Assembly (NCBI GenBank): GCA_900155495.1
Contig: FTLJ01000057.1
Span: 1 to 64,000 of the forward strand
Source of the DNA: Porogramme epimiltina
Lineage: Eukaryota > Basidiomycota > Agaricomycetes > Polyporales > Polyporaceae
Reading direction: 5' to 3'
DNA: 64,000 bases
In this document: piece by piece, positions 11,538-23,256 of the stretch
How the letters are laid out: each line of letters opens with the position of its first letter
How positions within the stretch are numbered: position 1 is the first letter of the stretch
Position numbers and translations under genes: made by a program
The notes under the pieces: generated by a model
Told to the model about the DNA's origin: nothing
The model's database searches: none
The model's input: the letters and a program-made list of their open reading frames with translations, nothing else

Positions 11538-14047
11538 ATGCCTCTCATCATGCCCCAAACATCCCTTCCTCCCGAGCTTGGGCTCTGTGTCATCGACCAC
11601 ATCGGCGCGGAGGGGGCTCGGCAATATCATAACAGAAGCCAGGCAGGATATCTCCGAACGCTTTGCATCTGTGCCCTAATATGCAAAGACTGGCTCCACC
11701 GAAGCCGCGTCCATCTCTTCCGAGCTGTTTATATCCAGGATGACAACACATTAGACTCCCTGGAGCAAACACTTGATACAAAACCTACTTTCCAAGATCT
11801 CATCCAATTTGTGAAGTTCACGCCGCGCAGCCATGATGGCCCACATTCATTGATTTCAACGCACCGCGCCCTCTTGTTCCTCAGAAGAATTAGTCCGTGT
11901 ACTTTCGACATCGCCTTATGGTTCGATCTTCGCTTCAATATCGTGACTCGCAAATGCCTATCTCTATGCTATCGGAACATCGTACAGCTCAGCGTCAACG
12001 ATGCGCCCGCAAGTCGTGTTTTCCACCTCATTAATGCCTTTCCCTCCCTCTGCACCCTTGAATGCTTGGACATACGAGAGGAAGAAGATAGGAATTCCAA
12101 GACCTCAACACGTATTGCTTCTCGCGCTTGCCATTTGACTCGACTCACGGTGCGTGACCCCAGGGTGCCAGATATACAATGATTGGGCGGCCCTAATAGC
12201 ACTTTAGGTGAAGGGTCGGGGGCCCGAAACCAGTGATTTTATTTTCAATATCACGAATGTATTTTGTCAAAGCATTGAGCACATGGACATACCTGCAAAG
12301 CATTGCTTAACTGACGGTAAGTCTGAGGAGCCTTTTATCTGTCAGCTGGATTATTCATATCTTCCTAGATGGTGACCGTGTTCTTGATTTATCCGAGTTC
12401 CCGCGCCTCCTCTCCTTGAACCTTCAACTTCAAATGGAACCGGATGACTCGAGTCTTGTAGGAATCGCCTATCTACTCTCACGTAGTAGGCCTTGTCCGA
12501 CTTTTCGCGCTCTTAACATCATACTCGATGATGCATGTGGTCTTGACAGAGATTATGGCTGTTTTTCACCAGAGAAAGACGGGATGGATATTATGGAACA
12601 ATTTTCAGAATATAGTACTATCTGCCGTGATATCGAGAAAATCATCCTCAGCGTCGAGAAAAATGAGGGAATAAAGGTCGTCCCCCTCACTCTCAAAATC
12701 ACGAAGAGCTTACCCGCTCCCATTGTGGCACGGATCGAGGGCGATGTTCAATCCGCTTTTCCTAAGCTCCATCGCTATGGCATTTTGAAGACAGAGTTCA
12801 CCACAAATGGTGAGCCAAAAATACTCCGCAGAGCAGCTATGTCAAGGAAAAACTTGATACTCACATAGTGTACAGTAAATTTGGATGGGATCAACGGGGA
12901 TGTGGCCAGTGGGTTCTCAGGCTGCCTTGTGTCTCCAAGCGGAAAATGGATTGCCAGCCGTACATGGTACCCTGGAGAGAAAGATATTGTCGTATGGGAC
13001 TCGCAAAGCAGAACCATTAGGAATACAATCGCGGGGGAACTAGCGCTCTCGTTTCTTCCTTCCCCCAATGGACTAGAAGACTATATCGTGTTGTTGTTGA
13101 GTTCGGACTCCGGCTACCAGAAGAGGGCCTTGGTTGTATGGGATCATGTCCATGGGGTACTCGTCGCAGCTCTGAACAATGATACAACACTTCACGACCC
13201 TGGCGAAGCATACGTAGGAGCCATTGGCAAATTCTTACTCGTCACCGACACACGCAGTGGCATCATATCCGTCTGGGGCATGGAGAGTTTCACTTTGCTT
13301 TACCGTGCGAGCGTTGACGACACCCCCTCACGCGACATGAGACCACCCCATCATGAACCCTACGGCTTCACGTAAGTGTCACCCAGCAACAAATGGCTGT
13401 TGGTCCGCTTCCCCTCTCATATACCGCATGAAATATACGTGTGGGACACGACGACATGGACTTTGCATGTGACCCTTCCTCACCACGAGGACTACGCCCG
13501 CCACTTTTGCATCTCCGCCGCGTTTTCCGATGGCGATAACTCCATTGTCACAATTTGTAGCTGCGGGGACGTTCAAACATTCAATTTCCATACGGAATAT
13601 CGCTGCAACACATATCTCACCGACGCCTCTGGATATCGTCCCAAAATGCATGCGTACGGATACGTACAATTGTCCCCGGATGGTCGCCTCGTGTGCTGGG
13701 CGAGAGAGGATGCGAAGGACCAAGTAGTAAATATGTCGGACACAGGAACAGGGGCCTTACTGTGGTCGGTCGGACATCAATATTCCTATCTGGATTCCAT
13801 ATGCGGTATCACCTTCTCTCCAGATGGTCAACATGTGGCGACGTCATACATGGACTATGCGCTGAGGCTGCTGAGGGTGGCTGATGGGAAATGTGTCGCC
13901 AGTGAAGGCATGGGAGGACTGCCGGCCACTGTCAGATTTTCTCAAAACGGAGAGGTCTTAACGCTGACGACGGAGGGGTATTCATATAGGAGAGAGGGGA
14001 ATGTGAAGGTTTTGCGGGTCCAGGAACTATTGGAAAGAGAGGATTAG
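11538..14047 (+). pseudogene. F-box-like/WD40-like WD3, interrupted by a stop
   Basis: Exons 11538-12149, 12208-12316, 12369-12809 and 12876-14047 sum to 2334 nt. All intron positions match WD2 and WD4. The N-terminus shows the F-box-like pattern LPPELGLCVIDHIG and LRTLCICALICKDWLHRS; the last exon is the WD40-like propeller. Within the last exon a TAA at 13373-13375 interrupts the frame: WD1 has FMQVSPSKKW where WD3 has T, stop, VSPSNKW. The frame continues open from 13376 to 14047 and stays close to WD1. The stop sits inside GTAAGT, a good 5' splice site, but no suitable acceptor restores the reading without losing a conserved blade. Most likely a recent nonsense change; a truncated protein or a rescue splice remain possible. 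Confidence 0.7.
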
Positions 14048-14059
14048 TAGTGACACGAA

Positions 14060-14375
14060 TCTTTTTGTACCAACTGAGCGGAACGCCAAACTCAGGGTAG
14101 AGCGCTTTGCTGAGGAACAGGTTCCAGAGGCCGCGCGCCTTTGTCTTCGCCTTGAGCTCTGCCACGACAGGGAGGGTCGTCGTCCAGCGTATGTCGGGGG
14201 GCACCGGGACCTGCGCGTGGAACACGGGCAGCGCAGGGAACGCCACGTCCTACGTGTGCTCATGCGCCGTCAGCCCAGCCTAAAGGAAGTTTTAGAAAGA
14301 GGAGACGCATCTTCATGAACCCGATGAGCTTCGCGAGGGTGTGCTTCCCAAAAGGCGAGAGCTTGTCCTCAATCT
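14060..14375 (-). pseudogene. Acyl-CoA dehydrogenase N-terminal fragment
   Basis: On the minus strand the segment reads FHAQVPVPPDIRW, then VVAELKAKTKARGLWNLFL, then PEFGVPLS. This resembles the N-terminal domain of fungal acyl-CoA dehydrogenases of the ACAD10/11 type, in which an -ARGLWNLF- motif precedes GVPLTNLEYA. A short exon upstream reads DKLSPFGKHTLAKLIGFMK. Nothing after GVPLS continues the family, so only about 70-80 residues remain. The fragment lies directly behind WD3, tail to tail. It is probably a fragment carried in by rearrangement. Confidence 0.55.
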
Positions 14376-14380
14376 ATTAC

Positions 14381-15011
14381 AGAATGTGTTAAGGTACAGC
14401 CCATCTCCAGAGCTGCACCAAGGTCCATGAGGATGGAGAGGTGTATTCAACAACGGGGTGGGTAGCAATGGTCTCGGGGTAGGGATAGGAAGAAGAGATG
14501 GATAATGTATGCCTCAGCATTCCAGCGCGCGGGGCCGACCCCCGCACTCGCGCGCGAGCCGAGAGGTTATGCAAGGAAACCGGGGTTGCGGTCCCTTCTG
14601 AGGTAATCAAGACGTCGCGATAGAACCCCGACCCATAGGCACCTCCTCCCCGCGCGCCTGAGCTTCCTTTCTGAGTCTCCAATGTGGGGCAGCCACTGCC
14701 GCGCGGTTACTGAAGAATGGGATACCATGCATTCAGCGCCGGAGAGCCAGACATGGGCGTCGTATGAAGAGAAGCAAGTACCAGTATAATGAACATTGAT
14801 TCTCTTGTACACATGTGGATTATACTGATATCTTCTGATGAGCCTTGCAGCGTCGACGTTATAAGTAGCAAACCGACATTTGGTCTCCCCAATTGCATAG
14901 TGCACTTCGCAGAGTGGCAAGTGTCATCAGACGAAGACCGAGAGCCTATAAGGTAACAAACAGCTTACAACAAGAGCATTCTCTGCACTGATTGGACACG
15001 CCCTTGTGGGC
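14381..15011. other. Intergenic; 3' flank of ABC remnant B
   Basis: From about 14745 the sequence matches the 3' flank of the complete ABC gene (about 23015-23256), for example CACATGTGGA and GCGTCGACGTT in both. The duplication therefore includes about 250 bp beyond the stop codon. Bases 14381-14744 contain nothing I recognise. Confidence 0.5.
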
Positions 15012-16850
15012 CTAAACGAGCACCAGCGCTCGCAGCTTCCAAATCTGTGCGTAATCCCCATCCTTCAGCATCGCGTCATGGGTCCCCGCCTCGACGACCT
15101 CCGAGTCATTCATGTACTTTACAAACGGAAGATGTGTCAGCACCGACTGTACGGTCACGACACAATGATGTCAGCTACTCACCATATAGTCCACATAGCG
15201 CATCGGATTCCCGAAGTGGTGACGAAAACAATATCATCTTGTTCCCACGCAGTCCCCTCAGCCTCTCACCCTACCTACACGCGCGGGTCAGCAAGCCACT
15301 CGCGAGACGCACAGACGGACTACAAGACACGCACCACACTGCGCAGCCGGGTAAAGGGACGCACTCGGCTCGCCAACGAGCGGTAGCCCCACCGATGTGA
15401 TTTCAGACACCGTCGAGCGCATAAACGACAGCGACCTGTCAAATTCCCCGAAGTCAGTCCCACCAGACCAAAGGAGAGTAGCAAGCCGGAAACAACTCAC
15501 ACAGCGAGCCTCCGCATCTGGCTGCCACTCGGCGGCCCCGTCCCACCACCGCAGACCTTGGTCCCGCCCACCTCGCACATCGCGCTGAAGCTCACCTCGC
15601 CCCCAAACGCCGTCTTCGTGCTCTCCTGCATAGCGCGAGTCGAAAACGGGTAGATTCAGGTCTATCCCGAGTCGTGGTCGTGGACCGGCCGCTCGGGGTA
15701 CGTGTCGAGCCCGCCGGGCAGCTTTTTGATGGACTCATCCACACCGCCCAAGCGCACCGCCGGCCGCATGTGCGCGTCGTCGCCCGCCGCAGCGGTGTCG
15801 CCGATTGCAATGTTAACACTAATTTATCAAGTCGCGCGGGATGGTGTTAGCGAGGAGGCAATCACGGGATAGGAGATACGTACGGAGAGCGGGAAGTCGG
15901 TGTAGTCTTGGAAAAGGAGGGAGAGAGTCTGGCGGAGGTCGTGGAGCTTGAGGGTCTTGATATCGTGGCCCCCGAACAGAAACCTCCCCAAATCAGGGTC
16001 GTACGGTCGGGTCATTGGCTGCAGGATAGTGCTCTTCTCGGAACCGTTCAAGTCAGCGATAACATCCTAGAACAAAGAATCGGCAACATCTAGGGTGAAG
16101 GGGGTCCTGTAAGACTTACGCATAGTTTCCTGAGCACAAGTTTGAACGAGACGTTGCACTGCGCAGACCTGTCCACTCCGGGGTACTTGAAAGAGATCTT
16201 CCTGTAAAGCGAATGTTAGCATCGCTTCCCACAATCGTATGCGTCCAGACCCCACCTGAACTCAAGCGCAATCCCGAATCACACTTGTGTAGCCTCGGGC
16301 AGTGAATTGTCACATCGACGACCTTGAAGACATTCTGGATCTCGTAGAACTTGCGCACCGACGCGATCTGCTGGCTCGCCGATTCCGTGGGGCCTATCAG
16401 TTCGTGGAAGCCCCAGTTAAACGCGGTTGTCGCCTCCTGGATCATATGCAGGGACGAGAGAGATATGGACATGCTCGCAAGCTGCTGCACTGCTCTCGAT
16501 GTAAACGCCGTAAGAGTCAGCAATCTGAGAAGAAGCCGAGTCTCACCTCAGGGAGCTGGTCCATATGCTGTCCTAGAAGCGACCGCAGGCTTGTGCGGGT
16601 GCGGCTCCGCTACGTCCGTTGCCACCCCATGAAGCTGCCCTGACTGTCCCTCACGCAATCCGAGGCCTTCCTACTGTATTCTTCACGTTGCTAAGCCACA
16701 AGAAGGACAAGAGTAAGACATTGACGTACCTGAAGCCACATATCCAGAGGAAATAGCGCCAGCGCTGGGCATATAAGGTCCGAACTCGGGGGCCTCTGGG
16801 AAGTCTCTGGGAACAGCCGATCGCTGTTATTGAAGGTTCTGTTCAAGCCT
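15012..16850 (-). pseudogene. ABC transporter remnant B
   Basis: A second 5'-truncated copy of the ABC transporter, better preserved than remnant A. On minus it keeps, in order, the helical exon around EYSRKASD, a linker exon with SVRKFYEIQNVFKVVDVT, the nucleotide-binding exon with HDIKTLKLHDLRQTLSLLFQ, and later exons down to the stop position. Functional residues are lost. Walker A reads NGSEKST where the family has NGSGKST. Walker B reads LPLVGEPSAS where the complete copy has LLLFDEPSAS. The switch region FSSHRF is altered to FSSPLR by a small deletion. The two N-terminal membrane exons are missing; similarity to the complete copy ends near 16830, close to the equivalent point in remnant A. 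Confidence 0.75.
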
Positions 16851-17759
16851 CGACGTCGGCGACATGGACGATGTAAGTCTTTGTGATAGGCTGTACGCTA
16901 ATGAATACGGATGCGGTTAACTCAATGGAGGGACTCGAAACGAAGATGGACTACACGTCCGGTACGCCGGCGTCGACTCACATTTTGATTTGCACGTCCT
17001 CTCCTGCGCGAGTCGCTATGTTGCTGTGGCTTCGTCGTGGTGTCCACCCGGTATTTTGGGTGTAGCGGCTACACACTGTGTGCTTCATGTGCATAGTTGT
17101 GGGCAGATGATGATTGAGTGAGGAGGAAGAATCGACACAGAGCAGGAGGGACGAGCGAGAGCAGAAGGCTCCAGCGAGCGACCGACAGACCGCGAAATCA
17201 GGGGCGCCAAGGGTCACGTGTCAGCCAATCGCAGTGACTTTGGGACTCGCTCCACCGCGCAGCTTCCAAGTTCCAGTGCCGTGGCTCGACGGGCTCTTTC
17301 GCGGCATGCTTTCTATGCGAGTCTTCGTCTAGCCCCTCCGGAGTCTGAATATGACGCCACCTCCACATACATTGACGCCGCGGCGGCACACGCGCTGGTC
17401 CACATGCCAACTACAGGGGGGCAGGTGTTCGTCACAAACCTTGAAGCTTGATCGCTTCGCTATGGCACCACCGAGCACGGCGGGTGGGACGGCGTCCGTG
17501 GACATCCGCTTGCGCCTAGGACAGCAAGCAGGCCGCCTACCATTGCGGGGAGCGACGCCAGCAGCACCCCCGCACCATTGACCATCCCAGATTCCCTCCT
17601 CCGCTTATAACGGAGCAGTGCCCAGCCTGCCTCCCTTGGCCACTACCACCTTCTCTCGGGACCAGCAGTGCGCTCTCTTACTCGGACATTGACACTGTCC
17701 GTTATCTCGCCGTATAGAGCTTGTTAGAAACGATCAGCATACCCCCCTTCAGGGAGAAT

Positions 17760-18865
17760 GGAGTCGCGGGGAAGATAAAAGCTGGCGAGTCGCAATATGC
17801 CCTCAAGTCTGTACGAGACGCCTTCAGCAGTATGTAACAGAAGTTTTAAACACGCCGGAACTCATGCTGACGGCATATTGCCGAATATGACGTTATCCGC
17901 CTTTGTCAACGCGACAACATATGGGTTTACCCCTTCCGTTTATCCTCAGATTGCCTTTAGCGTCAAGGTCCCCTAGGGGTTACGCATACAAGGTGCTTCG
18001 CGCGCGCACCTGCCAGCCACAACGCGCTTCGATGCGGCCCCATCCAGCACCCAGCAACTGGCGCACGCGCGAACTCATTTTGGAGCATTGGGCTGGAGAC
18101 GGCGCCAGCCAACAGCGTTCGAAGTCTCGCGGGCGGTGCGCCCGCGAGCATGCTCCGCGAGCCTGAGATTGTACGAGTACTGCAAGGCCAAGTTAGGAGG
18201 TGCCACGCGCTCCGCCCACGCGTTCACGCCCCACGCAGGATCTACGACGCAGCGAAGGGGGCACAACCGCGCGACAGCCTCACGCTCAATATCGTGCCCG
18301 CGAAGATCGCAGCTACGACTGGCAGCTTTCTCGGGAACCCCGGCGAGCTCGTCAAAGGTGCTTCGTGCACGTTCTCGTGCGAAACGCATCGCTGACGCGC
18401 GCGCGCAGTCCGTCTGCAGGTGGACGTACTACCCCAACGGGAGCCCGTACCGGTGCATGCGCCACGCGTTCGCGTTCATATGACAGGGCGGCGCTACACA
18501 GGCGGTCGTCGCGGACACGTCGGCGCTTGCGAGGGGCGAACACGCGCGGTACAACGGCGGACCCCAGAATCGTGCTGAGAGGGATGCAGATCTGCTCATA
18601 CGACCAGATCGGACAGTCTGTGAAGCAGTGTGGGGTGGCGGAGGAGGGCGTCCCGCTGGACATCATCGCAAGCACGTTCGCTGAGTGAGTGGTGAGGGCG
18701 GGCTGTGTTGGGGGGCGCGGGTGCTGACGTACTGAGACAGGTCCTTCTGTTCGATGGTGTCGAACCCTGTCGGTGAGTTGCGGCGTCTGGAGGTAATAGG
18801 ATTGTGCTGAACGATTTCTCGGAAGACGTGATCAAGGTGTTGATGTTAAACGACATGAATAAGTT
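17760..18865 (+). pseudogene. Mitochondrial carrier remnant C
   Basis: The most readable carrier copy. A first coding piece ends at a GTATGT donor near 17829. After the intron (acceptor near 17948) a stretch reads GASRAHLPATTRFDA, the loop before the second helix. The second-repeat signature NPGELVKG is at about 18336-18359. Then come SYDQIGQSVKQCG and GVPLDIIAST (about 18596-18678), and after another intron NPV and DVIKVLML near 18762-18845, the third-repeat Px[DE]xx[KR] motif. Stops break the frame in the first repeat and after NPGELVK, and helix segments are missing, so it is a pseudogene. The set of motifs points to the dicarboxylate/uncoupling-protein branch. Position: between ABC remnant B and WD4. 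Confidence 0.7.
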
Positions 18866-19152
18866 GAAGCGCATTTCTAGTGCTAGTGTCCCATGATCCT
18901 TCCTCATGTCATTGATACCCACCGTATTCCATGACGGATATATCGTACCTCTTTTCAACTTCGTACTGTATCTACTAAAATTTCACAAAATAACATACGC
19001 CGAATAATCAGCGCTTGGCACTGAGAACAGCCAAAGACGCCCGGTCATTAGCATTCCGAGGACCGTGAAAATAGACAGTCGAGTCTTCAACAGCTCAGCA
19101 CCACCGCTCTGCGACCCTACCCCCCTCCCTCTCCCTTCATAACTCCTTCAAG
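18866..19152. other. Upstream region of WD4
   Basis: AT-richer sequence with a pyrimidine-rich tract (about 19100-19140) directly before the WD4 start, as is common in fungal promoters. No other feature seen. Confidence 0.4.
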
Positions 19153-21674
19153 ATGTCACCTAGACCTCTCCCCGCAGAACTAGGTCTCCTTGTCATTGAT
19201 CACATTGGCTCAGAAAGCAACGGCGATATCCAGTTCCTGTATGGGGCCAAGTACATCCGGACACTCTGTATCCTTGCCTTAGTCTGCAGAGACTGGAGCC
19301 ATCGCTGTCGACTACATCTACTCAAACAGATATACATAGAAACCGACACAGCACTGCAATCTCTTCAATACACATTCAGGAACCCACCGCTATGGAGGGA
19401 TATTGTATGTGCACTGCACGCGACCTGCGATGGTGGAGTGGACAGCGACTTTGGACTTGGATTCCGGCAGCCCGGATCCAAGCGACCTGCACTACATCAA
19501 ATTCTCCTCTTCGTCCACAATGTAATACCCAATATCGGCAAGCTATATCTTTCCTTCCCCAATGCCTTTGACCCCCCACTCCCACCTCTCAACAATATTT
19601 CTCGGAAATGTCTATCTCTGCGGTATCCAGCGATCACGCATATCTCTGTTCGTGGTGTCAGCCCTGGCCGTGTTTTTCACTTCATTCATGCGTTCCCTGC
19701 CATCAAAAGTCTTGAATGTCATAACATACTCAAAGTTTCAAAGGAAAAGCGCCAGATATCCCCTATTTATGATATCGTTCGTGTTCCACACTTGTCTCAG
19801 TTGTCGGTACGCAGCTCCAATCAAAAAGTACCGCACTTCCGGGAATGACCGACTAGATTTTAGGTATCAATATCACTCATTTCCGTCAGGAAAAAAGAAG
19901 AAACAGAATTTGAAGATCAAGTTGCAGATTCAATATTTGTACATCAAGTCCTCAAGAAGGTCGAGGACTCTTTGGAACAATTAAGTATTGATCTGTCCTT
20001 CATCTACGGTGAGTTTCGTTCATTATTTTTCCACCAACTTCCCCATCTCACGTTGTCAACACACAATAGACGAACAGGCACTTATTGAGCTATCTAGCTT
20101 TAAGCGACTCCATTCCTTAACCATCATAACTCCCACGGGTGCTTGCGACTTCGAGGTGCCCAGATCTTTGACCTTTATAGGGATGTTCCTCATCCAGAGC
20201 AACCCAACAAATCCCCTTAAAGAGCTAAAAATCATATTGGATGCGCTGGATACATGCAATCCTAAAGGGACGAAATTATGGGATAAATGGAAGACACATT
20301 TGTGCTCTTGCTGCAAAAATATAGAGGAAGCATTCAGCACTCGTGTCTACAGCTCCACTATTCTAGTGCTCGAGGTTACATCTGTGTTGGAGTCGCAGAG
20401 CAAGCTGTCCGTCATCAAAAATGTACTTCAAAATGCATTTCTCGGGATTCATCGTCGTGGACACCTCAAGATTGTCCTTCGAACGTCGCAAGGTGTGTTT
20501 GGAAGGACCCCATCGTCGCAGAATTATATTCATCTGCAGGCAATATGTAGCACTAAATCATGAATTGGATGTCGAAGATCACCTGAAAGTCGTATCTCCC
20601 AGTGGAAGATTGGTTGCATTTGGGTCTAAATATCTACTAGATGGGATGCTTCACATCTGGGATTCACGCACCAAGAATATAGTCTCCCGCATCAACGCAA
20701 AGAGGCCTCTCGCATTCATTCCCACTGCCAAGGGCTTCGAAACTCTCATAGCAGTTGAGAGGCACGACAATATTGCGATTGTATTGGACTGGACATGTGA
20801 ACGCCTTGTGGCCGTCCTCGTGGGTCACGCAGGCCTTAACAAGAGTAGTTGTGTCAAATTGAGCCCAGGAGGAACAATGCTGGCTACAGAAGACACAAAT
20901 GGAACTTTATACATATGGGATACTCGGTCATTCCGACTTATTTCCGCCCTACGACGCCCCGGTAGCGAGGGTAGACATGGCGAGATAGTGTGCGATGGAC
21001 GATGCTTTGCCTTCTCCCCGGACGATCAATGGCTATCAATAATACCGCCCGCCGGTGATGAAAGCGGACTCAGCGTGGGGCATAACCTCCTCATCTGGAA
21101 TATTGCCTCAGGAATAAAGCAATATACCCTAAAAAACCAGTGCCCAATATTATCTGCGGCTTTCTCTGCGGACTCAAACTCCATCATAGCTCTTTATAAA
21201 TGCACCACTACACTCATGTGGGATCTTCATACAGGGGCACTCTTGCAGAGTGTCCTGTTCGCCAACCACATGCATGGCGCTTGTGGAAATCACGAAGTCC
21301 CCTGGAGCATACGGTGGGGTGTGTTATCACAAGATGGGCGCCTAGCTTGTTGGGCAGACAGCCATGGTGAAGATGCCAAACTGTCGGACACTGCTACAGG
21401 AACGCTTCTCTGGACATTTGGGGAACAACAAGGGGTTCGATATATGGGAAGAATCTGCGGAATTGGTTTCTCACCGGATGGCCATTATGTTGCGACGTCC
21501 CATTCGGGGTGCGCGCTTCGCCTGTGGAGGGTGGCTGACGGAGAATGTGTCGCCAGCGAAGGTATGGAATCAGAGCATGCAGAGAACGAGTTCTCTCATA
21601 GTGGGGAAATGCTGTTCACGATGACATCATCGGGCAGAAATAACGTATTGTGGATTGTGGATGTGTGTCGATAA
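19153..21674 (+). CDS. F-box-like/WD40-like protein WD4
   Basis: Exons 19153-19806, 19864-20008, 20070-20492 and 20551-21674 sum to 2346 nt (781 aa). The last acceptor must be the TAG at 20548-20550: the CAG twelve bases earlier would give a stop. The N-terminus is F-box-like, LPAELGLLVIDHIG followed by IRTLCILALVCRDWSHRC. The C-terminal half is WD40-like, with VSPSGRLVAFGSKY, IWDSRTKNI, IWDTRSFRLI, FSPDDQWLS, IWNIASGI and FSPDGHYVATSHSGCALRLW. It is the most divergent of the four paralogs but has no visible lesion. Start chosen by alignment with WD2 and WD3. A receptor role in protein ubiquitination is inferred, not shown. Confidence 0.83.
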
Positions 21675-21756
21675 TAACATATAGTATACATGTATATACC
21701 TATTCGCCATATTTTCTTAGTGCAAAAGCGAGGGTGGCAGCCCATCATATATAATC

Positions 21757-22110
21757 CCGGACGTCACGTTGAGCAGGGTCACCCCGCCGTCGTCTGGCTC
21801 TCCAACGACGCGCGGCCTGCTTGCAGTGCGCTTCTGGGGTGGCTTGACGGGTTCCCTCGCGACAGGCTCGTTGCACAGGCCTTTTTAGCCGTCCCAATGC
21901 GACACCACCTCCGCATACAACGACTCTGCAGCGGCGGACGCCCTGTCCCGCGTCCAACGGGAGACAGACGTTGGTTGCAGGCCACAATCGTGCCGCCGTG
22001 GCAGGACAGAGAACCAAACTTCATCAAGTGTGATGGGTGAGGCAGCATCCACAGTCATCTGCTCGTGCACAGGACAGGTACAGGCCGTCTGGGTTCATGT
22101 GTTGGCTCGA
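21757..22110 (+). pseudogene. Carrier 5' segment remnant D
   Basis: The block following WD4 matches the 5' segment in front of carrier copies A, B and C, for example GGCTTGACGGGTTCCCTCGC against GGCTCGACCAGCTCCCTCGC in copy A, and ATCTGCTCG followed by ACAGG. The carrier signature motifs are absent. Four tandem WD genes are thus each associated with a piece of the same carrier block. Confidence 0.55.
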
Positions 22111-23014
22111 GTGAGTCTCGCACTTCCGCACTTCGGAGTGACGCGTGTGTTGCTGACGTTCCTGATCTTCGGGCGCGTGGGGTACGTATTCGGCATAGAG
22201 TCGATGCGATGCTGTAGATATCGGTACGTTTGGATTATCGACGATTTCATGACCCCCTAGGTACACGAATACAATAGAGACACTTTGCGTGGGCGTTTTA
22301 ATCCTGCTTTGGGTCGGAAATAGCTCAGCGAGCTGACAACAGCTGCCTCTGCCGTACGTCAAACTCCGCCTATAAGTCGGCACTTACATATTTTGGACAC
22401 TCAGGTACAACGCAACGGAAGTGTGTCACTGCCACTGGTGTTGATAGAAAGTCCTATTGCAATTGTCGTCGGGGCACGTCGCAGGTCGTAAGCCCAGATC
22501 GCGGGCAGGCGGAGAAGATGTCAGCAGCAGCCTGAGCACGGCGAGATAAGTAGTGAGTCCGAGAGAAGGTGTATGATATTGTGGCAGAGAAACAGGGGAG
22601 ACTGTAGTAAGTCACGGTGAATTCCGCGGGCGCGACTATTTTGAACGACTCCAGTCGCCGTGCGCGGAGCATCTGTCTGTGATTAGATCAGATTAGATTC
22701 TATCACATGTGCACGTGACTTTCCCGCGACCGTGAAGAATTGCGGAGCCGCCGTCACTGGTCAGTCGGAGCCCGTTCTAGCCTTCAGAAGGACGAAGACA
22801 CAAATTGGGCACCCATTTCGCGGTAGAGAGTCCGGTCCACGAGCACTTAGGTCCAGCTTATGTCTTGCGGGTATGAGAATCCCGAGTATACCGCCCATAC
22901 CTAACGTCAACTGCCTCTCCTCTCTAGTAGGGCTTCATCGCTTTCCCCAGGCCCCCACTACCCCATAACATCCCTTCAAGGCTTCTCCCTGAGAGAGCTA
23001 GACAAGGGCGCCGT
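22111..23014. other. Intergenic
   Basis: No coding potential above background and no repeat recognised. From about 23015 the sequence is the 3' flank of the complete ABC gene that is also found behind remnant B. Confidence 0.45.
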
Positions 23015-23256
23015 ATTTAGAGAAGCAAGTACCAGTACAATCAACATTGATGCTCTTGTACACATGTGGACGCTACCGATATCTTCTGACGAGCCTTGCA
23101 GCGTCGACGTTGTGAGTAACAAACCGACATCTACTCCTCCCAGTTGCATGCTACACTACGCAGAGTAATGAGTGTCATCAGACGGAGAACGAGAGCAGAA
23201 AAAGGCGGCTTACAACAAGGGCATTCTCTGCACTTATTAGACACACCCTTGTGGGA

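Larger units (their letters stand above)
15012..18865. repeat. ABC-carrier segmental duplication, copy 2
   Basis: Counterpart of 1995-5700: truncated ABC on minus, a shared non-coding junction (about 16860-17720), then a carrier remnant on plus. A further short copy of the junction segment lies at 21757-22110 and another at 10090-10730. Confidence 0.65.
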
